Source: Pandoraea nosoerga (GTDB lineage: Bacteria > Pseudomonadota > Gammaproteobacteria > Burkholderiales > Burkholderiaceae). From it: DNA of 64,000 nt. The translations under genes and the position numbers were made by a program. The stretch spans positions 496,001 to 560,000 of the forward strand of contig NZ_CABPSC010000001.1 in NCBI RefSeq assembly GCF_902459585.1, read 5' to 3'. How positions within the stretch are numbered: position 1 is the stretch's first letter; each line of letters begins with the position of its first letter. The notes beneath the pieces were generated by a model. It did no database searches. It was not told the origin of the DNA and saw only the letters and a list, made by a program, of their open reading frames with translations. Positions 25,917-35,503 of this stretch are shown one piece after another.

Positions 25917-26447
25917 GCCCATCTGGCTGCCCCCTCGCCGCCTGCTTGCCGCCTGCTTGCCGCCCGCTTGCCGCGGGAACCGGCTCCGTGTACAGTGTGC
26001 GCACGCCCGTCGAGTGACGGGCAGTTTCGATGTCATTCTCCTTTCGACGTCATTCTCGATTTCGGCTTCCCTGATCGACCCATGACTGCACGCGCATCCG
26101 TCCGATTTGCCGTCGCGCCGCCGCAACGCGGTGCGGGCTCGCGGCTGCGCGCCCGCTTCGTCGCAGTCGCCCCTCCCCCGCCGGCCGGCGTGGCATCGCC
26201 CGCAGTGGCGAGCGCCGTCGCCATCGTCGCAGTGGCCTGAGGCCACGTCCGACGTCGCCGGGTGCCTGTCGCCCGTCCCGACACGTTTTCATTCGAATGA
26301 TTGTTCGGCCCGCGCGTTGCGCGCCTGCGTTGCAGGCCTGCGCTCCGCTCGCCTCGCCTTCGCGCGCAACGTGCGCAACGTGCGCGGCATGTGCGGCGTG
26401 CGGGCCATACGCCACCGGGCCGGACATCCTTTTGCAGGGGAAGATCG
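25917..26447. other. 531-base region without a supported gene
   Basis: Starts with the 11-bp tandem array. A short direct repeat (TCGATGTCATTCTC / TCGACGTCATTCTC) is at about 26026-26057. Small frames exist on both strands (for example a 52-codon Val/Ala/Arg-rich frame 26082-26240) but none has a ribosome site plus plausible composition. I call no gene. Confidence 0.5.
25938..25970 (+). repeat. 11-bp tandem repeat, three copies
   Basis: CCGCCTGCTTG at 25938-25948 and 25949-25959, CCGCCCGCTTG at 25960-25970, then CCGC. Located just after the flavoprotein gene. Confidence 0.8.
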
Positions 26448-27296
26448 ATGCAAGTCGATGCACTCGCGTGGCGCCGTCATGGCGCAACGCTGTTGTTCGT
26501 TCTGTTGTGGAGCGGCGGCGCGCTGGCCGCCAAGTGGGGACTCGCGCACGCGTCGGCGTTCGCGTTTCTGGTGATCCGGCTGGGCGTGGCGCTCGCCGCG
26601 CTCACGCTCGTCGCGCTCACCCGGCGTCAATGGTGGCCGGCGGCGGGCACGCGCTGGCAGGTAGCCGGCACCGGCGTGCTGCTCGTGGGCGGCTATCAGA
26701 CGGCGTATCTGCTCTCGCTCGCCTATGGCATCACGCCAGGTGCGCTCGCCACCGTGATGGGCGTGCAACCCATCCTCACGCTCGTGGCGCTCGAACGCGC
26801 GCATGGCGGCCGGCGTCTGGCCGGGCTCGCGCTGGCCCTTGGCGGCCTGGCGCTCGTGGTCGCGCAAAGCCTGCTCTCGGCGCAGCTCTCCATCACGGGC
26901 TCGGCCTGGGCGCTCGCCGCGCTCGCGTGCATGACGCTCGGGACCCTCGCGCAGAAGGGCTCGCGCCAGACGCCGCTCGACGTGCTGCCGCTGCAATACG
27001 CGGTCGGGCTCGCGATGGCGCTCGTCGTCGTGCCGACGCAGCCCTGGCACGTCGATGCGTCCGCCGGCTTCTGGCTTGCGCTGCTGTACATGGGGCTCGT
27101 GATTTCGGTCGGCGCAACGCTGCTGCTCTACCGCATGATCGCGATGGGCAACCTCGTTACCATCACCAGCCTGTTCTATCTGGTGCCGGTCGTCACCGCC
27201 CTGCTCGATTGGGGCATCTTCGGCCACCGGCCGACGGCGCTTGCGGTGGCGGGAACGGCAGCGATTCTGCTCGGGCTGCGGCTGGCCCTGCGATGA
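26448..27296 (+). CDS. EamA/DMT-superfamily exporter
   Basis: 282 residues from the ATG at 26448 (CAGGGG upstream). Ten hydrophobic segments in two repeats of five, the layout of drug/metabolite transporters: WSGGALAAKWGLAHASAFAFLVIRLGVAL in the first half and SITGSAWALAALACMTLGTLAQK in the second; TSLFYLVPVVTALLDW is the usual end motif. It likely exports an amino acid or other metabolite. The LysR gene 129 bases downstream on the same strand might be linked, but a dedicated regulator would more often be divergent. Confidence 0.88.
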   Translation: MQVDALAWRRHGATLLFVLLWSGGALAAKWGLAHASAFAFLVIRLGVALAALTLVALTRRQWWPAAGTRWQVAGTGVLLVGGYQTAYLLSLAYGITPGALATVMGVQPILTLVALERAHGGRRLAGLALALGGLALVVAQSLLSAQLSITGSAWALAALACMTLGTLAQKGSRQTPLDVLPLQYAVGLAMALVVVPTQPWHVDASAGFWLALLYMGLVISVGATLLLYRMIAMGNLVTITSLFYLVPVVTALLDWGIFGHRPTALAVAGTAAILLGLRLALR

Positions 27297-27425
27297 GCAC
27301 CGCGCGGCGCCCGGCGTCGGGCGCTTCCGGCTAAGATTGTCGTTTGCCGGGTGACAATGACGAGGCGCCGCCTCCCGTTGTCACCCGCCGCCTCTTGCCC
27401 ATCTCTTACAACAGGACGCCGGACG

Positions 27426-28322
27426 ATGGATCTGCTCGACGACATGCGCATCTTCGTCAACGCCGTGGAGGCGATGAGCTTTACCGGCGCCGCCACGAAA
27501 CTCGGGCTTTCGAAGCAGTTCGTGAGCCGCCGCATCGCCTCGCTGGAGCAGTCGCTCGGCGCACGGCTGCTACTGCGCACGACGCGGCGGCTTGCCGTGA
27601 CCGACCTGGGCCGCATCTACTACGAGCGCGCGCGGCGCATTCTCGAAGACGTGGAGGCCGCCAACCTCGCCGTGAGCAGTCAAGGCGAGCGCCCGCGCGG
27701 CAATCTGCGCGTCTCGGCGCCGATGTCGTTCGGCACGATGTTCCTGGGCTCGGTGATTCCGTCGTTTCTCTCGACCTATCCGGACGTGAGCATCGAGCTC
27801 GAGCTCAACGACCGCACGGTGGACATCATCGGCGAAGGGTATGACGCGGCGGTGCGCATCGGCGCGCTGGCCGATTCGTCGCTGATTGCCCGCAACATCG
27901 CGCCCATGCGCATGGTGACGTGCGCGAGTCCGCGGTATCTGGAGGCGCACGGCACGCCCGAGACCCCGGAGGCGCTGCGCGAGCACGCGCTGCTGCCCTA
28001 CGGCCACAGCCAGCGCGTGACGTGGACGTACCAGCGCGACGGCCACGCCCTCGACATCCCGGTGTCGGGCCGTCTGCGCGTCAATAACGGCGAGTTGGCC
28101 CGGGACGCCGCCGTGGCCGGCCTTGGCATCACGTTACTGCCCGTGTTCATCGTCGCGCCCGCCCTGCTCAACGGCCGCCTCGTGACGGTGCTCGACGCGT
28201 TCGCCCCGCCCGAGGCCGCCATTCATGTCGTCTACCCCCAGCATCGTCAGGCATCGCTCGTCATTCGGGCCTTCGCGGACTTTCTGGCCGCGGCGTGCGG
28301 CGTGGCCGGCGCCCGGTGGTAA
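27426..28322 (+). CDS. LysR-family regulator
   Basis: 298 residues from the ATG at 27426 (MDLLDDMRIFVNAVEAMSFTGAATKLGLSKQFVSRRIASLE). Helix-turn-helix at about 18-60 and a CrgA-like effector domain (GNLRVSAPMSFGTMFLGSVIPSFL, DIIGEGYDAAVRIGALADSSL). The ribosome site is weak (GGACG). It stands between the EamA exporter and argG on the same strand; a perfect hairpin directly after its stop suggests its transcript ends before argG. Confidence 0.92.
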   Translation: MDLLDDMRIFVNAVEAMSFTGAATKLGLSKQFVSRRIASLEQSLGARLLLRTTRRLAVTDLGRIYYERARRILEDVEAANLAVSSQGERPRGNLRVSAPMSFGTMFLGSVIPSFLSTYPDVSIELELNDRTVDIIGEGYDAAVRIGALADSSLIARNIAPMRMVTCASPRYLEAHGTPETPEALREHALLPYGHSQRVTWTYQRDGHALDIPVSGRLRVNNGELARDAAVAGLGITLLPVFIVAPALLNGRLVTVLDAFAPPEAAIHVVYPQHRQASLVIRAFADFLAAACGVAGARW

Positions 28323-28323
28323 G

Positions 28324-28343
28324 GCCGGCGCAATCGCCGGCCT
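28324..28343 (+). terminator. GC hairpin directly after the LysR stop
   Basis: GGCCGGCG-CAAT-CGCCGGCC, perfect 8-bp stem, starting immediately after the TAA. No T-tract follows, so termination would not be classical. Confidence 0.5.
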
Positions 28344-28410
28344 GCCGAAGATTCAGGCAACGTGCGCGATCCCGGCGCACTCCCGTCCGGGCGGGAATTG
28401 GCCGCCAGAC

Positions 28411-28440
28411 TTGACCATCCATAGCTCGGACGGGGATACT
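28411..28440 (+). promoter_or_regulatory. argG promoter
   Basis: TTGACC (28411-28416), 18-bp spacer, GATACT (28435-28440). The start would be near 28447, giving a leader of about 26 bases with no recognisable Shine-Dalgarno sequence before the argG ATG. Confidence 0.6.
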
Positions 28441-28451
28441 TGACAGGTTAA

Positions 28452-29807
<1,356 letters not shown>

Positions 29808-29858
29808 GCCGGCTGACGGCATTGCCCGCGAGGCGATGCCCCGTCGCCTGCCGCACCC

Positions 29859-29897
29859 GGCGGCGCGCCCCGAAAGGAGCGCGCCGCCTTTGTTTTT
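29859..29897 (+). terminator. Rho-independent terminator of argG
   Basis: GGCGGCGCGC / GCGCGCCGCC stem (10 bp), 10-base loop, then TTTGTTTTT. Confidence 0.92.
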
Positions 29898-30023
29898 GGC
29901 CTGTCATCGATCCCGCGCTAACATAGCGACAAATAGGCTTTTTCTCATAATTCCCCCGTCACGATAATGCACGCGGACGCCCGCCCTCGCGGGACCAGCG
30001 CGGCATGCGATGGAGACCTAACG

Positions 30024-31436
30024 TTGGTACGTCTGATATTGCTGTTGCTTGGCGTCGACTATTTGCGCCGGCGGGCCCGCGCGCTGATCTGGATCGGCGC
30101 GCTGTTTTTTGCCTTCGGGCTGGCACTGATCGTCGACGCGCTCGACGGCGTGGTGCACTTCCCGCTCAAGGTATTCGCCTGGCTGCTGCTGCTCGAGGGG
30201 CTCGCCACGCTGGCGATCGTCGGCATCGGCGTGGGCGGCCAGCGCGTGGTGCGCGGTGTCAAGGGCGGCACGTTCAGCGTCGCCGCGCTGCTCGTGCTGA
30301 TGTTCCCCGAAAGTCACGGCAACTTCTGGCTCTCGATGCTCTTCGGCACGCTGTTCCTCGCCGACGGCCTGCTCCAGTGCGCGGCCGCCTACGTGGTGCG
30401 CTATCCGCGCTGGGCGTGGGCGATGGCCGGCGGCCTGCTGGAAATCGCAGTGGCCATCTTTTTCTATCAGCCGTACCCGACGCATTACAAGGGCACGCTG
30501 CCTTACGCCATCGGTCTAGGCCTCGCCTTCACCGGCTGGAACGTGTTGGTGCTGGCCATGCGCGCGCGGCGCATGCGGCGTGATTTCCGCGTGGAGCAGA
30601 TCTTGGGCAGCCCGGAGGACAAACGCGGACTGTGGGCGCAGCGTGCCCGCGCGCCTCGCTGGGAAGGCCCGCCCTCCGAATCCGAACCGGCCCTCACGGT
30701 GCACGTGTGGACGCCGTCGGGCTCTTCGAAGGCGCCCGCGCGGCGCCACCCCGTCATCGACCGTTACATTGCCGCCGTCGATCGCAACGGCGTGATCTCC
30801 ACCGGTCATGCGGCCCTGGAGAGCCCCGAGGGCGTGTATGTGAGCCTCTACCCCGCGCAGGAAATCGATCGCTCGCCCGACCAGTTCGGCCAATTGCTGC
30901 GCGCGACGCGGGAAAACGACGTGCCGGGCGTCTTCCAGCCGGACTATGCGACCGAATCGAAGGCCTGGTGCCCGTCGACGGTCAAGGTCCGGATACGCAA
31001 CTACAGCCCGCAGCAGTTGGCTGCGTTTTGGGCGACGTACCGGCAGAACACCACCTACAACCTCACGCACCGTAACTGTTCGAGCAGTGTCGCGAAGGCG
31101 TTGGAAGCGGCGATCGAGGGGCGCATCGGTCGGTTGGCCGACGGCGCCGATGCTGGCTGGTGGACGTTCGTGCGGCTGTGGCTCACCCCCGAACTCTGGG
31201 TCGCGGCACAGTTGCGCAAGCGGGCCAAGACGATGGCATGGACGCCGGGGCTGGTGCTCGACTACGCACGCGCGGTAAGCATGCTGGTCGATCCGCGGCC
31301 GTTCGGCTGGATCACGATGTCGTCGCTCGCGCTGCGCCGCATGCGCCGGTCGCGGCGCGCGTGGCGCGAGGCCGCACAGCAGGCGGCGCAGCAGGCCGCG
31401 GCGCAGGCGCAGGGCGGTCAGGCCTCGCACGGCTGA
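30024..31436 (+). CDS. HdeD-like membrane protein fused to papain-like (permuted NlpC/LRAT-type) domain
   Basis: 470 residues from a TTG at 30024 with GGAG eight bases upstream; an in-frame ATG at 29967 without ribosome site would add 19 residues. Residues 1-180 hold about six membrane segments in the DUF308/HdeD pattern (LFFAFGLALIVDALDG, GTLFLADGLLQ). After a charged linker, residues 245-365 look like a cysteine-peptidase-type fold with His262 in ISTGHAAL and Cys352 in HRNCSSSVAKALEAA, the His-then-Cys order of permuted NlpC/P60 proteins. The tail is a helical hairpin ending in Gln/Ala repeats. Function unknown; membrane-bound hydrolase or acyltransferase activity is possible. Confidence 0.7.
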   Translation: MVRLILLLLGVDYLRRRARALIWIGALFFAFGLALIVDALDGVVHFPLKVFAWLLLLEGLATLAIVGIGVGGQRVVRGVKGGTFSVAALLVLMFPESHGNFWLSMLFGTLFLADGLLQCAAAYVVRYPRWAWAMAGGLLEIAVAIFFYQPYPTHYKGTLPYAIGLGLAFTGWNVLVLAMRARRMRRDFRVEQILGSPEDKRGLWAQRARAPRWEGPPSESEPALTVHVWTPSGSSKAPARRHPVIDRYIAAVDRNGVISTGHAALESPEGVYVSLYPAQEIDRSPDQFGQLLRATRENDVPGVFQPDYATESKAWCPSTVKVRIRNYSPQQLAAFWATYRQNTTYNLTHRNCSSSVAKALEAAIEGRIGRLADGADAGWWTFVRLWLTPELWVAAQLRKRAKTMAWTPGLVLDYARAVSMLVDPRPFGWITMSSLALRRMRRSRRAWREAAQQAAQQAAAQAQGGQASHG

Positions 31437-31502
31437 CCGGCCAAGCAGCATGGTGCAATTTCTACGGGCAGGCCCCGACATGAGGTGACGCGACACGTCC
31501 CT

Positions 31503-31508
31503 TATACT
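31503..31508 (+). promoter_or_regulatory. -10 element for the lipase-like gene
   Basis: TATACT in the context CGTCCCTTATACTGA, 85 bases upstream of the start; no good -35 is present. The same CGTCC..TATACTGA context recurs before the candidate sRNA at 32922-32934. Confidence 0.4.
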
Positions 31509-31593
31509 GACGAGACGGCACGACAGGCATCCGGGCGCGCTCTTCCGGCCGGCCCGGCTTCAGCAGCGCAACCCACGACGAGGACAGTCCAAC

Positions 31594-32766
31594 ATGTTCA
31601 ACCGCCTGTGGCGCTATGCGAGCGCCGCCCTGTTCGCCAGCCTGGTCATCGGACGCGCCGCGCACGCGCTCACCCCCGAAGCCGCTCCCGCCGCCATCCC
31701 GCACGGCGCCATGGTCGAGCGTCTGCCGCTCGACGCCGATCACGGCCTGCCCGAAGCCGGCGAGCAATTTCGCATCCGCTACAGTTCCATCGACGGTGTG
31801 GGCGGCATCGAGGCGCGCGAGGACACCGGCGCCGTGTTCCTGCCCAAGGGACCGCCGCCGCCGGGTGGCTGGCCGGTTGTGCTGTGGGCGCATGGAACGG
31901 TGGGCGTCGCGAGCGCATGCGCGCCGTCGCTCAACGTGCGCAGCCAGCGCGACATCCAGTATCTCGGCACCTGGCTCTCGCTCGGATTTGCCGTCGTGGC
32001 CCCCGATTACGCCGGGCTGGGCTCGCAGGGACTGCATCACTATCTGGACGCGCGCGCCGAAGCCTACAGCGTGCTCGACAGTCTGCTCGCGGCGCGCAGC
32101 GCCTTCCCCTTGCGCAACCGCGTGGTGCTCGTGGGCCAGTCGCAGGGCGCGCACGCGGCGTTCGCGGCAGCGGGCTATCAGCCGACCTACGCACCGGACG
32201 TCAAGGTGATCGCCACGGTGCTGACCGGCACGCCGTACTTCAATGCGAAGACGTCGGCCGCAATGCTCTTCGCGGGCCAGCCCGACCCGGGCGCGCCCGA
32301 TCCGAAGATCCCCTACGCCATGTACCTGTTCCTGTCGGCGGCCGACCGCAATCCGTCTCTGCAGGCCGCGCGGTACTTCTCCGCGCACGCGCTGCCCGTA
32401 CTGGAAGCGGCCCGCACGCTGTGCATCGACGAACTCACCGCGCGCTCCACGTCAGCGGGGTTGAATGCGGGCAACAGCCTTCAGCCGAACATCCAGAAGT
32501 TGTTGCACGACCAGACGCCGTCGCTGCGCTACCCGACACTGCGCATCCGGCATCCCGTGTTCATCGGCATGGGCTCGGAGGACATCGACGTGCCGTTGAT
32601 GATGCAACAGGCCTTCGCGCGCGATGTCGCCGAGGCGGGCACGGCCACGGTGGTCCGTCTGTACCCGGGCCTCGATCACGACGCGACGCTCAACCCGTCG
32701 CTGCGCGACTCGATTCCATTCGTGCTCAAGCGCCTGGCGGCGGACAAGCGTGCACGCGCACAATAA
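31594..32766 (+). CDS. Secreted alpha/beta-hydrolase (LIP-type lipase/esterase)
   Basis: 390 residues with a signal peptide ending near AAHA-LTPEA (about residue 25). The alpha/beta-hydrolase core shows the oxyanion region VVLWAHGTVGVASACAPS, the nucleophile elbow GQSQGAHAA with Ser, and a late LDHDATLNPSLRD with the catalytic His; the Asp probably lies in GMGSEDIDVP. This is the secretory lipase (LIP) family, acting on esters outside the cytoplasm. A GAGGA ribosome site precedes the ATG. No chaperone (lipase foldase) gene is adjacent. Confidence 0.88.
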   Translation: MFNRLWRYASAALFASLVIGRAAHALTPEAAPAAIPHGAMVERLPLDADHGLPEAGEQFRIRYSSIDGVGGIEAREDTGAVFLPKGPPPPGGWPVVLWAHGTVGVASACAPSLNVRSQRDIQYLGTWLSLGFAVVAPDYAGLGSQGLHHYLDARAEAYSVLDSLLAARSAFPLRNRVVLVGQSQGAHAAFAAAGYQPTYAPDVKVIATVLTGTPYFNAKTSAAMLFAGQPDPGAPDPKIPYAMYLFLSAADRNPSLQAARYFSAHALPVLEAARTLCIDELTARSTSAGLNAGNSLQPNIQKLLHDQTPSLRYPTLRIRHPVFIGMGSEDIDVPLMMQQAFARDVAEAGTATVVRLYPGLDHDATLNPSLRDSIPFVLKRLAADKRARAQ

Positions 32767-33188
32767 ATAGAGGAAATCTTCGGAGATCTTCGCCCATGAC
32801 AGCCGATCGGGAGGGCAGAACGTTCATGCAACTCCTTGTTTTCATGGGAGTTTATCTGACGTTGTGAATACGCAACGGACGGACACTTACGCAAAACTAC
32901 ATATGGTGCGTCGCAACAAGTCGTCCTATACTGAACCTGTCTCCTCCATGTCTCCTCCTGATATGGATTAAGCCCGCAAACGCGCGGGCTTTCTTTTTTT
33001 CTGCGCCCGGTTTCCCCGCAAGGGGAGCGCTATCGGCGGACTCCGGCGACCTCGTGGCGACCTCGTGGCGACGTCGTAGTATCTTCCCCGGCGTCTTTCC
33101 CGCCTGTCCCGAGCGCAGGACCACTGTCCGACCACTGTCCAACCGCTGCCCAATCGCTACCGGTCGCGCCCCGTCGAACGCTGCCCCG
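32767..33188. other. Spacer with a candidate sRNA, between lipase-like and lipoprotein genes
   Basis: 422 bases. The first 140 bases are AT-richer than the neighbourhood and contain two weak hairpins (AACTCC...GGAGTT at 32830-32852; CGTTG...CAACG at 32860-32877). The candidate sRNA follows. An 11-bp duplication (GACCTCGTGGC) lies at about 33048-33069. No gene is supported. Confidence 0.6.
32939..33001 (+). ncRNA. Candidate small RNA with two CTCCTCC motifs and terminator
   Basis: A -10 element TATACT (32927-32932) predicts a start near 32939. The next bases contain GTCTCCTCC twice with an 11-base period (32939-32947, 32950-32958), complementary to Shine-Dalgarno sequences. A rho-independent terminator ends it: AGCCCGC-AAACGC-GCGGGCT (32971-32990), then TTTCTTTTTTT. 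The RNA would be about 60 bases. The -35 is poor. Alternatively this is only a distant terminator of the lipase mRNA. Confidence 0.45.
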
Positions 33189-33506
33189 TCAATCGATGGC
33201 GGCCGCGCACGCATCGGTCGGTGCGGCCAGCACGCCGCCCACGCCCGGCACGATCTTCAGCCCGGCCGACGCCACGCGACACGGCGCGGCCACCAACCCG
33301 CATCCCGACACCGGCGTCACGAATGGCAGGATCGCAAACAGCGCCCACCACCGGCGCAAGCCGCGCGGCGCGCGCCTCGACATCGCCGGCCCCGCCCTGT
33401 TCGCGTCGGCAGGGGTAGCCGCAGCGTCCCCCTGGGAGTTCACCGCCGCGGGCCCGGCGGGTGAGACGGTGGCGCCCTGGCGGCGCATGTTCGATAGCGG
33501 ATTCAT
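33189..33506 (-). CDS. Small lipoprotein, DUF6726-like
   Basis: 105 residues from the ATG at 33506 (CAGGA site). After about 50 poorly conserved residues comes RRWWALFAILPFVTPVSGC, a lipoprotein signal with lipobox VSGC. The mature part is short: CGLVAAPCRVASAGLKIVPGVGGVLAAPTDACAAAID, a pattern recalled from small Burkholderiales lipoproteins (DUF6726). The long n-region suggests that the true start may be internal. The overlapping plus-strand frame has less convincing composition. Function unknown; envelope location is certain only to the extent of the lipobox. Confidence 0.7.
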   Translation of the reverse strand: MNPLSNMRRQGATVSPAGPAAVNSQGDAAATPADANRAGPAMSRRAPRGLRRWWALFAILPFVTPVSGCGLVAAPCRVASAGLKIVPGVGGVLAAPTDACAAAID

Positions 33507-33574
33507 GGAATGTCCTGAAAAGGCGGGAGTGCCGCGGTGTGCGGAAACGATGAGTCGATGCCCCGGAGCACCGC

Positions 33575-33856
33575 TCAGGCAGCCGGCGTCGTGTGGCCGA
33601 TATAGGTGAAGCGCGCGACCGGTCCTTCGTCCGTCATCACCGGTTCGTTCCAGATGCGCAACAACCGCGTACTCATCGGCAGCCCGTCACGTGGATAGAG
33701 CCGCGTGTAGACGACCACCGGCTCGTTCGTCTCGTCCGCACGCGCCACGCCCAGCGCGAGGTAGCAGTTGCCTTTGTAATGGCGATAGACGCCGGGGCGA
33801 AATGCCTCGATCTCCGGCGTCGATTCCGCCGACGGCGCGTTCACGTTGGAAACCAT
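33575..33856 (-). CDS. DUF1653 family protein
   Basis: 93 residues from the ATG at 33856, with GGAGAA upstream. The domain begins at FRPGVYRHYKGNCYLALGVARADETNEPVVVYTRLYP and ends ARFTYIG, which is the compact beta-rich DUF1653 fold. The family has no proven function. It lies between the small lipoprotein gene and the DUF4239 gene on the same strand with spacers of 68 and 77 bases, so a joint transcript is possible. Confidence 0.85.
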   Translation of the reverse strand: MVSNVNAPSAESTPEIEAFRPGVYRHYKGNCYLALGVARADETNEPVVVYTRLYPRDGLPMSTRLLRIWNEPVMTDEGPVARFTYIGHTTPAA

Positions 33857-33933
33857 GGTTCTCTTCTCCGGCTTGTGCGCGGGACGATACGGCGTGCCGC
33901 CGCCGCGGAATGAATCTTCAGGGCGCCGCACGT

Positions 33934-34725
33934 TCAGCGCGGCAAAACGATGCCGACCGATTTGGCCAGCGGCGCCGACGAGATACCGGACGCGCCGCGA
34001 AACGGCTCGTCCAGGTTGACGATCAGCGCGATCACCATACCGATCGCTCCCATGTGCATGGCAACGATGAAATTGCTCTTCCACGTGGCCGGATACCGCC
34101 CGTTCATCGCCATCGCGGCCAGCATGAAGAGCGAAATGACCCACCAGAACACGCTTGGCACGGTCTTGGTCGCATTCTCGAAACGACCCTGCCGCGCTTC
34201 TTCGAGGCGATCGAGCAACGTGCGGATGGAACTGGCGCTGGCCTCATGCCCGGCAATGACGCGGCGCGTGGCCCCGACGAAAGCCGTCAGCGCGTCTTCG
34301 GTGCGCGGCGACAGGTCGGGATCGGCCGTGCTCAGCGTATACCACTCATCGGTGACGACAGAGCGCACGTAGTCGCGCAGCATGGCGCGCGCCACCTGTG
34401 CGTCGGCGTCGCCTACGGCCTTGAGTTCACGATCGAGGCGCCGCACCACCGACGCCTCGCGCAGCGCCTGGTCTTCGGCGTGGCCGAGATTGGCGCGCAC
34501 GTCGCCCAGCACGTGCGCGAGCACGAAGACGATGAAGGCGAGCAAGCTGCCGTGCACGACGTCGGCCACGGTGCCGCGCGCATCGGACGGGTGCGGGAGC
34601 CGGTCGAACAGAAAGACGCGCGCGAACCACGCCACACCGATCCCGAGCAATGCCGTGGCAAGCGCCAGACTGACGAGCAGCACGCCCGTCGGCATCAACG
34701 TCATCTGATCAACCAGCCAGTGCAT
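33934..34725 (-). CDS. DUF4239 (bestrophin-like) membrane protein
   Basis: 263 residues from the ATG at 34725. Two membrane segments near the N-terminus (VLLVSLALATALLGIGVAWFARVFLF and VVHGSLLAFIVFVLAHVLGDV), a long cytosolic or periplasmic helical part rich in Arg/Glu (AEDQALREASVVRRLDRELKAVG), and two more membrane segments near the end (VFWWVISLFMLAAMAM, MHMGAIGMVIALIVNLDEPF). The layout and the NLDEPF motif match DUF4239, remotely related to bestrophin channels. An ion-channel function is only a family-level suggestion. Confidence 0.75.
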   Translation of the reverse strand: MHWLVDQMTLMPTGVLLVSLALATALLGIGVAWFARVFLFDRLPHPSDARGTVADVVHGSLLAFIVFVLAHVLGDVRANLGHAEDQALREASVVRRLDRELKAVGDADAQVARAMLRDYVRSVVTDEWYTLSTADPDLSPRTEDALTAFVGATRRVIAGHEASASSIRTLLDRLEEARQGRFENATKTVPSVFWWVISLFMLAAMAMNGRYPATWKSNFIVAMHMGAIGMVIALIVNLDEPFRGASGISSAPLAKSVGIVLPR

Positions 34726-34914
34726 TCCGGTTTTTCCTGTTCTGTCGTTCTCGAATGTCAGCGGGGCAGCGCGACAGGCGACGGCAAGAGCACCAGGGTC
34801 GCGCCCCGGCATGCGCCGCCGATGCGGCGACTATACCCGATGCATGGAGGACGGCAACTTCCGAAAATTTCGCTGCCTGACGAACGGACCGAACCGGAAG
34901 GCCCGGCGGCCATG

Positions 34915-34992
34915 CCGAAGCGGCCGAAGGGGCCGAAGGAGCCTAAGGAGCCGAAGCGCCAAAGGAGCCGAAGGAGCCGAAGGGCCGAACAT
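34915..34992 (+). repeat. Degenerate GGAGCCGAA tandem repeat
   Basis: About eight imperfect 9-bp units (CCGAAGCGG, CCGAAGGGG, CCGAAGGAG, CCTAAGGAG and so on) in the spacer between the GNAT and DUF4239 genes. Purine-rich on the plus strand. No coding potential is supported here. Confidence 0.75.
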
Positions 34993-35011
34993 GCGGGCCA
35001 TGCCTGACGTA

Positions 35012-35503
35012 CTAGGCAACCAGAGGCTTCGTCAGCAGTACCGTCGTGAAGCCGCTGTCCCAGGCCTCGTCGGGATACATGGCGACTTCGGCGTAGCCGT
35101 GCCGGGCATAGAACGCGCGGCTCTGCGTATTGAACGTATCGGTCTCGAGCCGCGCCAGCGCGTGGCCGTTGGCCCGCATGCCGGCTTCCGCGTGGGCGAG
35201 CAGCCGCGCACCAATACCTTGCCGTTGCCGGTCGGGCGCGACATGGAGCGCATCGATGAAGTCGCCGATCACATGCACCATGCCGACGACGCGCGCTGCC
35301 TCGTCGCACGGCACCGCCACCGTGAACGCGGGACACTGCGCCTGCACATAGGCACGCGTGCGCTCGCCGGACGCGAACGTCGCCGCGACCTCGGCACGCA
35401 GCATGGGCGCCCACGTCGTGTGATAGGTCCGCATGAGCAGCGACGTCAGCGCATCGGCGTCCGTCGCACGCGCGGCGCGCAAGACAATCTCAGGACCACG
35501 CAT
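35012..35503 (-). CDS. GNAT-family N-acetyltransferase
   Basis: 163 residues. Acetyl-CoA motif A is visible: DALHVAPDRQRQGIGARLLAHAEAGMRANG (Q/RxxGxG/A), followed by LETDTFNTQSRAFYARHGYAEV. The N-terminal half (VLRAARATDADALTSLLMRTYHTTWAPML) matches the small-molecule acetyltransferase group. Its ATG lies 14 bases inside the end of the helicase gene, so the two are translationally coupled. The substrate is unknown. Confidence 0.9.
   Translation of the reverse strand: MRGPEIVLRAARATDADALTSLLMRTYHTTWAPMLRAEVAATFASGERTRAYVQAQCPAFTVAVPCDEAARVVGMVHVIGDFIDALHVAPDRQRQGIGARLLAHAEAGMRANGHALARLETDTFNTQSRAFYARHGYAEVAMYPDEAWDSGFTTVLLTKPLVA

Noticed and set aside
26082-26240. 52-codon frame of Val/Ala/Arg before the EamA gene
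   Set aside because: No Shine-Dalgarno sequence and biased composition; not enough support.
33196-33609. 137-codon plus-strand frame over the small lipoprotein gene
   Set aside because: No ribosome site or family similarity; the minus strand gives a lipobox protein with a good ribosome site.
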